This document shows, piece after piece, positions 11,908 through 21,197 of a DNA stretch of 26,917 bases. Position numbers and translations under genes: made by a program. Source of the stretch: Macrocybe gigantea (taxonomy: Eukaryota; Basidiomycota; Agaricomycetes; Agaricales; Callistosporiaceae); contig SJRY01000128.1 of assembly GCA_011319805.1 (NCBI GenBank), positions 1 through 26,917 on the forward strand, in the 5' to 3' direction. A model generated the notes under the pieces. The model worked only from the letters and a program-made list of their open reading frames with translations, had not been told where the DNA came from and did not search any database. How positions within the stretch are numbered: the stretch's first letter is position 1; each line of letters opens with the position of its first letter.

Positions 11908-12257
11908 GGGCGCTGTGCCCCCGCCACGACGATGGCTTGGTCAGAGTGTAAGCTGTTCTCAGCGAAAGATCTCATGACGCATCTGTCGGACGAGTACGTC
12001 GGTATTGGCTGATTGGGCTCGTCTCAGACATGGAGTGCGGGCTGGGTTGAAGGCGAGGATTGGAAGAAGGTTTGGCTTTTCGTGTAGTATTGGGATGGCT
12101 TGAGAATGTGTATTATGGATATGCCGTAACATGGCATGATTCGGATGACATGTGAAGCGAGCTCGTATCACACATCACATGGACATCGTTACAGGCGGAA
12201 TTCTCATGAAATCGCAGTGTCTTACTCATCTTATATCCCCATTCCCCGTCCCAACCA
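11908..12257 (+). other. intergenic region upstream of the amidohydrolase gene
   Basis: This 350-bp stretch lies between the F-box stop and the amidohydrolase start, with both genes on the plus strand. It should contain the F-box 3' UTR and the amidohydrolase promoter. A weak TTATATCC element sits about 25 bp before the ATG. No gene or stable repeat is visible. Confidence 0.4.
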
Positions 12258-14071
12258 ATGTCTAGGCGTAATCTCTACCACATCATCGCGGGGCAGGTAT
12301 TTGACTCGCTGAACCTGACACTGCTCGCGGATCAGGTCATCACCGTCGATAGAGACGAGGGGATCATCATCGGCGTGCAGAACCTGGCCGATTTCGAGGC
12401 GGACAATCTAGGCGCGTCGATTCCGAGGGATGAACCAGATGACATGTACGGCGGAACCGGGTCGTTCACGGTTCTCAATCTGCGACACTTGACCGTTCTC
12501 CCGGGATTCGTGGATGCACATGTTCATTGTGAGTCGCAACAGTCCAAGTATCGCGTACCAGACAACCGGTGACGTATAACGGCGGCGCTCATAGCGCCTC
12601 GCCACCCAGTCTTCCTCCACCCCTACAACGAAACGTCCTGGAACGACCAAGTGACGCGAGAGAGTCTAGCCGAGCGGACGATACGCGCCACCGTGCACGC
12701 TCGCAAGACGCTCATGGCCGGTTTCACGACGGTTCGGTACGTGCGCTGCGTTCGTCGAAGATGACACTCCGATTTCCAAAGCTGATGCGAACTGAAGCGA
12801 TCTGGGCACTGAAGGGGCGCAGGACGCCGATCTGGCGCTGCGGAAGTGTCTTGCACATCGTCAACCGGGCCAGGAGCCGGTTGTCGTGGGGCCGAGGTAT
12901 TACTGCACGACCAGAGCGATCGTATGCACGGGGAGCTATGGTGCGCTGACTGCAACGGTGGTGTGGGTGCTGCGAGTGAGATGGCGAATCGCGTTTTTTT
13001 TTTTTTAAATTTTGTTCAGGACCCAAGAATCCCTTGTATCCATCGCAAACCAGGGTCGAAGGCATCATGGGTGCAGATGTGGCAGATGGAGTAGAGGAAT
13101 GCATAAAAGCTGTTCGGAGACAGGTCGGAGCTGGCGCTGATTGGATAAAGGTCAGAAAAAAAGTCGACAATGCATGCCTGCAAGCAAAAACTGACGTCGC
13201 GCATGTCCCTCTCTTTCCAAGATATATGGTGGTGTGTCTGTGAAGGAAACATCCCATGATGCGATCGATGACCATTCCCCCAGATTATAGATTTCGGTCT
13301 CAAACAGCGGATGTCTCCGTAAGTTCGTCATGGCAGAATCTGGCAACCTTTACCGAGGAAGAAATGCTTGCGATGGCTCAGACGGCCCATGAATTGGGGG
13401 TCAAGGTCGCTGCTCATTGCCAGGCGGAAGAATCGGTCAGAAGATCTTTACATTGTGGGGTAGACAGCATTGAGCACGGATCGGAAATCGCAGCGAAAGG
13501 AGCATGGAAAGACGCTCATTCTCAGTTCTGGGTACCGACCTTAGCTGCCTATTACAGCACCGCCAAGTACGGGTTCGCAGGGGCAGAGGAAATGTGGAAG
13601 CAATCGCAGGAAAACTTTTGCACCGTGCTTCGCGAACGGAAAGGGCAACCTGGCTCGATCAATATTGCTTGCGGGGGCGACACGGGCGTCTTTCCTCATG
13701 GTGAAAACGGACTCGAGCTGGTCCTAATGCGCAAGCTGGGTGCACCTTGGAACGAGATCTTGGGATGGGCTACTCTGAATGGGTGGAAGTGCGTTAGAGG
13801 CGTGGAATGGGAGGGCGAGAATGGGGAAACGCTCGTACGGGGCGCTGAAGATAGAGTTGACGAAGATTTCTCCGAGAGCAGAGGCAAAGCCCATCTTGAA
13901 AGGGAGGTCCCGTTTGGAGCTATTCGGAGTGGCTGGGCGGGTGATTTGGTTGGCATCGAAGGCACCCTAGATGGCAAAGTGGCGGAATTCGAAAAGGCTG
14001 TCATGACCGGCGTCAGGTTTGTGATGAAAGGAGGAACTATTTACAAATGGAATGGCCAGGAACGTTGTTAG
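12258..14071 (+). CDS. metal-dependent amidohydrolase, six exons, 489 aa
   Basis: This protein belongs to the amidohydrolase superfamily, which hydrolyses C-N bonds in cyclic amides, imides or peptides using one or two metal ions in a TIM barrel. Exons are 12258-12528, 12610-12736, 12798-12940, 13020-13150, 13222-13231 and 13284-14071. The hallmark residues are all present: HxH at 88/90 (VDAHVH), a lysine at 224 (GADWIK), His 272 (KVAAHC), His 292 (SIEHG) and Asp 360 (GGDTG). A small N-terminal beta-sandwich precedes the barrel, and its last strands return at the C terminus (GTIYKW). The fifth exon is only 10 nt; without it the conserved IYGDYR motif cannot be made. No signal peptide is seen, so it is probably cytosolic. 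It resembles the imidazolonepropionase/prolidase-like branch, but the substrate cannot be read from the sequence. Confidence 0.88.
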
Positions 14072-15480
14072 TATCCGGAACGTTGGTATCACATTTTGGA
14101 CTCAACAGCAGATATTCGTTCTTTGCACTTGCGGAGGTAAATGGCACTCTAGTGCCCAAACGAAGGCCGTCATGTGACCGTCTCGGCGTGGGAATGTTTC
14201 CAAACCTTTTTTTCCTCGCCACATTTTTTTTCCTCTCGTTCACCTGCACCTCCAATAGAAACACCAGATTCATTTCACGTTTCACCTGAGCTCTCCCAGT
14301 CTGTCTTCGTTCTTTCGACTGACACCATGAACCAAGTCAAGGCCCGAGGCATCCATCATTGGAACCGCTATGCCTTGGGCCTGTTACGTTTATGGAAGAT
14401 TGAAACGATCTGTTCATCGCCGCCTTCCTGTTTCGTTTTGAAGCTGGATGGGATCTACGGCGTCATGGATCGCATGGGTTCTTGTAGAGTTGAAGACGTG
14501 CGGGTTTGTTCTGTCGCCGTTTTCGTAGTTTGGGACCAAACATGCCTTGTCGATTTTTGGAGATCGTGGATGGAGTTCAAGAAGGATTTTGTACGTTGAA
14601 TATCGTTTAATTGACCTTTTGGGCCAAATTTGCGTGATGTACAGTGGTATCCTAGAAAACGCAGTCAAAATGGCTGGCCAAACAGAAACATATTCCATCT
14701 ACCTTCTGTTCCACTACCAGCCACTCAATGTTCAAGAGCACACTGAAGCTCCTTAGCTTATTCGTCCAGCCTAAACCCGTATGGGTTGCTCTCATTTTAA
14801 CGGGACGGCTAATTGAGGTGTCTGCAGGCATTTACTTTTCCTCTCTCAAACCCCGCGACCGCGAACAACCCCGTTTATCACGTATTTCCAGCCAGCGCCC
14901 GCATAGAGATACCATCAGCGTCAATCAATGGTTCGTCTTTCGATCTTCTGCATCGTTTTGGTCATGGATGACAAGAGAGGCACTCCATTTTCCATCATCT
15001 TTTGAACTGGACGCATCTCGATGGAAAATCACAGATACCATCTTCCATGCCAGCAGATCCCGCTCTGGTCAGTTCTCCGCTCCTCAGTATAACACTCCGC
15101 AGTCCTCGGCTCGGATACCCAGGCCCAAGGGCTTCCCCGTCGCGCAACCCGGCTGCTGTTGTGCCTGCCATCGCCTATATCCGCATATAGCACCCGTTCG
15201 TCGACCATAAACCGTAATTTATGCCTTTTCATGCGAGTCTGTGCAGACTAGTCCCCAGTCGCCGTCTCCTTCTTTTCTTAGCCCGAGCAGAACCGGAATA
15301 TCCGTGACTATACGATTCCTTTTCGGTCTCTCTTCCGGAGCTTCACATCTGAGAATTTGTTGACGTAGGATCCTCCGTCCCCATCCCCTTCTCCGAAAGT
15401 GTCTACTCGTCCACATGTACGTTCCTCATCTGTTCACGTTTTTATATGTCTGATTCAAACATATCCTACAGGTTCTGGCA
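14072..15480. other. region without a supported gene
   Basis: The 3' UTR of the amidohydrolase must lie at the left. The longest open frame is 160 codons (14728-15210, +). It has no recognisable motif and no flanking exons, so I did not call it. A donor-like GTACGT at 15417 and an acceptor TACAG ending near 15471 look like a 5' UTR intron of the tentative gene that starts at 15481. Confidence 0.4.
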
Positions 15481-17026
15481 ATGCCTTTCGAGGTGGTAAG
15501 TTCGACCAATCATTGATACCCGCATATAGCGACCCAATTCTCTAGGAATCCTCTTCCCGTTCTCGAATAGCAGAAACGGTAAGACTGACCGCTTGAAGGT
15601 CTAGCAGCGTAGCTGATGATCACATGAAATCAGAGCAGAAAGAACAGAATCACAAAATCTTTCACAAAGTCTGAGTCGCGAGATAATGTTCAGCCAGTTC
15701 CGCATTTTAGAATATTCAAAAAGGACTCATTTACCGCAACAGAGTGACATTCCAAATACATCAAAGGGACTACGTTCCCTGAGGCGCAGCGAGTACACCA
15801 TACAGTCTACAGGCCACCTCTCTAGTGTTCGGCATACCGTTATATTCCAAATTTATCGTCGTTCATTTCACCTCTAGCGAACGCGCAAATCAGAAGTCAC
15901 ACTGAGCTGGGCACATTCGCGATCTTCTCTGGTGGACCCTAATACGATGGCAGGCCACCTGTTCCTTCTATTTTCATTGCATTCAGGGCGTCCTTAATTT
16001 GTATTCATTGCCTGCAGCAACCACAAAACCAAAGGCCGCGGTCCTACCCTCCAGTCCACCAATCTCGGTATTTCGAGCTAGACTTGTCGCCGATCTTCGA
16101 GGACGTCCGAACATTTGCACCGGCTCTAGCTGTACTCCCTCACAGTCAATCTGAAGGTCACGGAGTCAAACAACCTCCAGCTATTGAAATGTCTCTACCA
16201 GAATCGGCTACGTCCTCAAGCGACCTGAGCTTGGGTGACCCCATCGAGACGGTTTGTGCATTTTCTGGTTCTAAGTATTGGGCGTGCCGACTCTGGGATT
16301 TTTTACTGGGTCGATCGTTCTCGGTTTCTAGTTTGCATGGCACCGCTGTTGATTGACACTAACGTACGCGTTAGACGGGAGGCGAAAATGAGTGGCGCCT
16401 TGACGACAGAGACACCGTGCGGGTGCCCACACAACACCGACGTCAAACGTCAAACAGCTGGGATCCTATGCTGTTGTACCAAGATGCACAAGGTCGGGCG
16501 TTGATTCTTGATGCGAGGGACTCCTTGATTCATTTCGCGCCAACAAGCCGAGGTGCTCCAACTCGTCAATGAAACTCTGCCTAGGAACTCGATGCCCCAT
16601 TGCTCGGAATTGAGACGTTTGCGGTCGACATCGGGTCAGCGTTCACTCGATAATGCTAATGACCTCCAAACCACGATTCGGCCTACAAGTTTGCCTCCCA
16701 GACCCAGCAACTCGGATTGGATTTTAGGCCCGAATGGATTGCTCGCTGATGTTGATCATATCTATAATGACCCAGGGGTAGCCATGGTGCTCGGATGTGA
16801 CAGTGGCACCCACCATTCCTTTTGGGCTAAGAGCAACGAGGATGCCAGGCGACGTCGCTCAAAAGTTTACACTGCGAGCGCCAGAATTGCACGAGGTGCC
16901 AAACGACGTTCTTTGGATTTTCTTGCTCGTCTGCGTGGCATAGGAGGTTCTGGTGCACCTGCCAACGGCTTGTTCAGGAGAACGGAGCGGGTCGACTTGA
17001 CGGCTCTCCAAAAGGACCATAATTGA
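15481..17026 (+). CDS. tentative multi-exon gene of unknown function
   Basis: I do not recognise this protein, but splice signals and phases suggest a gene. Exons 15481-15495, 15546-15578, 15634-15687, 15743-15824 and 15878-15931 join in frame, with introns of 50 to 55 nt, into a Ser/Arg-rich N terminus (MPFEVESSSRSR...). Farther on, a frame around 16084-16253 (SPIFEDVRTFAP...), a segment from about 16375 (GGENEWRLDDRD...) and a final frame of about 157 codons ending at 17026 look like later exons. The joint from the fifth exon to the 16.0-16.25 kb part does not close in frame; it needs either an unseen intron or a small indel. The C-terminal part has a basic stretch (ARIARGAKRRS). No domain is visible and no function is assigned. 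Start and exon set are provisional. Confidence 0.35.
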
Positions 17027-18118
17027 ATTTAATCGACCAACGTGTTGCACCGCCAAGCCTAATTGCCACAGGTGCTGAATGTGAACAATACGATATGGAT
17101 CATCTCAAAGGCATATTGGACCCGTTCCTTTGGATGCAAGGGTAACATCTAGGACGTCAACGAGGGCCTCGTTTGGAGTGGGTCTGCCAAGTTGGTTACC
17201 AAGAGCGCGATAAATTACGATAAGCCCGGTGGATAGCTCAACGCTGCAGCACTGCCAAATACAATGCATATGAACGCACGTTTCGTAATACGAAAAGGAT
17301 TGATTATTGTTTCGGCTATTGTCATCGATGAGGCGGAGAGCGCCTCGTCGTTCCATCCTTTCGGGTCGCCCATTGAATCGGTCCTTGTGTGAGACAGCTG
17401 AAGCTGGCGAGGCCGCTTTCCTCTTCCCGCATACGCGCAAGCTCAAACTCAGTGACGCGTGTCAGTCTGGCGTAGTCTATGAAGCCTGCACGAAGAACGC
17501 GTCCCCTTTGCAGACGCAGGTGATGACAGGCATTCGGGGTACGAAGTTTGTTTGGCGGTTTCACGTGATCGGTCAATCCAATTTTGAGTTTCCTAAATTG
17601 GGGCAAAAGAAGATATCACTTCGGCCTCGATGCAGGGCGCACTCCTGTCGAGAATCCAGGCAGCGGCTACAGAAAAAAAAGAGCCTGACAGCTTCGGACT
17701 CGGGCGATTCGGATCTGTGGCTCTCCGGCGGAGCGGGTGGGTGGAGGATATGCCCAAGTTGGGGTGGAACGTCCCGAACAAGTCGATGAGGGCATTTGTC
17801 GGTATGATCGGGCGAAGCCTTTCCCCTCCTCTTGCATGTGGCTGAGTACGTTATTTTGTTTTCTTTTTCTTTTTTTTTTGCTAAGTCCAAGTGAGAGGAT
17901 CGTTACCGTTCTGCTGTTTCTGGGGCTGAGTCCATGGAGCACGCCTGTGTCGTCGTCCCGCTGTCCTGGGTTCGTTCTCTCTTGGTCATCTGCTGTCTGT
18001 TGCTCGCCCTTTTTTTTTTCCTGCGGACATCTACATTCAACGCCTTCATCCCGTTTCCTCCCGCGCCTTCCACTTGCAATCTGCTGACTTTTCGTGTCTG
18101 GCCTCCTTTGCATCGTCC
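17027..18118. other. region upstream of the Nramp gene, no supported gene
   Basis: Frames here are short or rich in low-complexity sequence. A minus-strand frame at 17105-17446 and a plus-strand frame at 17307-17789 have no recognisable motif. The part from about 17840 is T-rich on the plus strand and is likely the promoter and leader of the Nramp gene. An upstream non-coding exon cannot be excluded. Confidence 0.4.
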
Positions 18119-20916
18119 ATGTCTGCAGGCTCGAACCCTCCGAGTCTCCGAGGTGCACTGCCTCCTGACGATAACCGCTCCCGCCGCGGAGGGCGCTGGC
18201 GCGTCAGAGAGGGAGCGAGGACGGTAGGAAGCGCCGTGTTTCGGCACCTCAAACAACACGCTGGCGCGGGGATCGTGTGCGCCGTGGCGTACTTTGACCC
18301 GTGGGTGTCTTTTTGTTTTTTTTTTTTTTTTTTTTTTTCGATCTTTGGGTCATCTTCGTATCTGTGCTTGCATTGACGCAAATGCGACGTATCGTGCCTT
18401 TTTTCTTCAGGGGAAACTGGGGCGTCGATCTGCAGGCGGGCTCCGAGTTTGGGTACAGGCTCTTGTTCGTCGTCCTCCTCGCTGGCGTGTTTGCGGTGTT
18501 TCTGCAGGTGATTATGACTGAAAATCCTTATCGATGCGCGTTGAACTTGGCGTTGCTTGGTAATACGACTGCGCGAGCCTACCTAAACCCGCTTTTATTT
18601 TTTGTTTTCGCTTGCTCCATCTGGTTGTCTGACGACTCGCTTTGCAAAGACCCTTGCCAGTCGGCTCGGTTGCGTCACAGGTCTGGGTGAGTGAATTTCC
18701 GCGTACCGTTTCATTGTTGCATGCCACGCCGTTGGAGGGCTGCGGTTAGCATTGTTCAGGGCTTCAACAAGTCGTTCGGGGCCTATTTCTAGGGACTTTG
18801 GACTGTTAATCATCTGTTCGTGCCGCCGTGATGCATATTTTAGGCTTGATGCCGCTGCATCGCAGTCTATTCAATCTATTTTTATCCGTTCGCGTCTAGT
18901 CCTCACGTGCTCTCACTGACTTGTCCTTGGTTCTTTCTTCCCTGTTTCTTTTTTTTTTTCTTTTTTTTTCTCCTCAGACTTGGCCTCGCATTGCCGATTG
19001 TTGTTGCACAGCAGGCCGAAGCACACGCTACTGTATCGATGGCTGGGGCTCTACCCGCTATACGTATTGTCGGAAGTGGCGATCATCGCGACGGACCTTG
19101 CAGAGCTGCTGGGCTCCGCGATCGCGCTGTCCATGCTGTTTCCAAGGCTCGAGCTTTGGCACGGCGTCCTCATCACCGCGTTGGACGTCGTCATCCTCCT
19201 CGCGATGGGTGACCCGCTGCGTGGCAGACCTGTCCGGTTCTTCGAGATCCTCATATCGGTGCTGGTGAGTTTGTTCATGCATTTTTTTTTCCTCCCCTGA
19301 TGGGATCTGCCAAGGTGCTCGCCGTGCTGATATGCATGCTTGTCATCATATCTAAAGTAGATGTACACTGGGGAGACGCATTCGAGGGCTTTCTGCCCTC
19401 GAAGTACATCTTTAGGTCGAACGGTATATATTTATGTGAGTTTCAATCGATTGCTTCACTCTAGCCGTCAATTCATGACAACGAGTTTTCAACAGCGATT
19501 GGCATATTAGGCGCAACGGTCATGCCCCATAGTCTCTTCCTTGGTTCTGCGCTCGCGACGCAGGATCGTCTCACGTCTGACCACTCGGGCCAGTTCCAAA
19601 AAACGCTCGCACGTCTTTGCGACCCGGACAAATTATCTCAAATCAGCGAAGACAGCGACGAGGGGCAGCAGCAACGGATTCAGGAGCCTTCCTCGAGTTC
19701 GGGTCCGCGGCTGTGCTTCTGGCGGCTCCTCATGTCCTTCAAAAACTACCTCGTCTCTGCGTTCCGCGCACCGCCTCCTAGCGAGTACGCGACTCGCGCG
19801 ACGAGGCACGCTGATGTGGAGAACAACCCCGTCGAGTTCATCAGGGCGCATATTTATCATGGAACGGTGGACATCGTGGGCAGCCTGCTGGGCTTTGCGG
19901 TGTTGATTAATGCACTGTCAGTTTCAGTTGTGTTTTTTTTCTTGGGTTTGGCTTTGGGTTCTGCTTGTTCGTGTGCTGATGAGCATGTCGGCTGACAGGA
20001 TCTTGATTCTTGCTGGTGCAGTTTTTTATTATGGATCGAATGGACGAGGCTCAGAGCCCGCGAGTTTGTTCGACGCATATGACTTGATCAAGAGCGTGGT
20101 CGGCAAAGGTAGGTTTCATCGATTCTATATCTTTGGGCTGTTAGGTTAAGGGTTGTACGAGGCGCTGCGACTCTCTTTGCCATTGCGCTCTTGTCTGCTG
20201 GACAGGTATGAAACTCATGCTTCCTGGACTGACATGAGTCTTAATTGCTTGGTTGTCAGAGTTCCTCGATTATCGCTACCGTAGCTGGCCAAGCTGTTTC
20301 TGAGGGATTCCTACAGTGGCGCATCTCCGTGTGTGCCTTTTTTTTCTTCTGCCAAAGCTGTCTTTCGCAGCTGACGTACATGCCGGTGCAACGTTGTCGC
20401 TTGCACGCACAGGTCGCTTCCCGCCGTATCGTTACCCGCCTGATTGCTATGATACCGTCGATGGTCGTCGCCATCGCAGTGGGGCGCTCCGGCGTCGACA
20501 CGCTCCTCGTTGTGTCCCAGGTCGTGCTCTCGATCGTGCTGCCATTTATCACCTTTCCGCTCATCTATCTCACGTCCTCCCGGGAGATCATGAACGCCAG
20601 GCCTGCGTCCCGATCGACGGCCGGTGGTGCTGGCGGTGCTGGTGGCGGCACGCTCTTCGTGTCCACGTCGTCAAAGGAGAGCAAGGTTTCGGTTAGGGAA
20701 GTGCTTCCGATAGAGAACGCGCAGAAGCAGGACGAGGAAGAGACGATGTCGCAGCGACGGCAAGTGGGGGTGCAGGATCTCGAGAGCGCGGAGGATGAGG
20801 TAGTCGATTTCAGCAACGGCAGGATCACAGCGACGATCGGATATGCCATCTGTCTCGTCGTTTTGGCCGCCAACGTTTATGTGATTGTGAGCCTGGGGAT
20901 GCACAAGGGCGGCTGA
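18119..20916 (+). CDS. Nramp (Smf-type) divalent metal transporter, ten exons, 623 aa
   Basis: Nramp proteins are proton-coupled importers of Mn2+, Fe2+ and related ions in the plasma, vacuolar or endosomal membrane. Exons are 18119-18300, 18411-18507, 18650-18686, 18978-19264, 19315-19435, 19496-19916, 19999-20108, 20162-20205, 20260-20328 and 20413-20916; all phases agree. The metal-site motifs are intact: DPGN at residues 60-63 in the first membrane helix and MPH at 251-253 in the sixth. Hydrophobic helices follow the usual 11- to 12-helix pattern, with conserved stretches such as YVLSEVAIIATDLAE and AGQSSSIIATVAGQ. The loop after the MPH helix is long, about 80 polar residues. A second hydrophilic loop near the end carries a Gly/Ala-rich run and a charged segment, before a last helix (YAICLVVLAANVYVIV). 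The third intron is long for this window (291 nt). Whether it is closest to yeast Smf1, Smf2 or Smf3 is not clear. Confidence 0.93.
18316..18338 (+). repeat. 23-nt T homopolymer in the first Nramp intron
   Basis: An uninterrupted run of 23 T lies in the first intron of the Nramp gene. It is the longest homopolymer in the window. Introns of most genes here carry shorter T runs of 8 to 12, which may act as polypyrimidine tracts. Its exact length is uncertain in any assembly. Confidence 0.85.
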
Positions 20917-21197
20917 CGGGCGTAGAAAGGGGAAAGACGGCACGAGTCTGGTGTTTTGTTCCTTTTCTCCCCCTTTCGCCAGCTCGAGGATAACCGTCGT
21001 GCTGTACTATACTGCTTTTCAAACATCTGTACCATAGTCACGCAGCTTGTCTTTCCGATTGCTAGATTTTTTTCTTTGCGCCATAGATCCATGTTACGTA
21101 TAGAATTTGCATGCATGGAAAGTGGAGATGAAGTAATTAAACCCCTCCCAAGGAATCCAAGGTACCAAAGATGCAGGTAAGGAAGGTAAAAGAGGAA

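Noticed and set aside
13320..13340. GTAAGT...CAG mini-intron in amidohydrolase exon 6
   Set aside because: It would be only 18 nt, too short to splice, and the frame is open without it.
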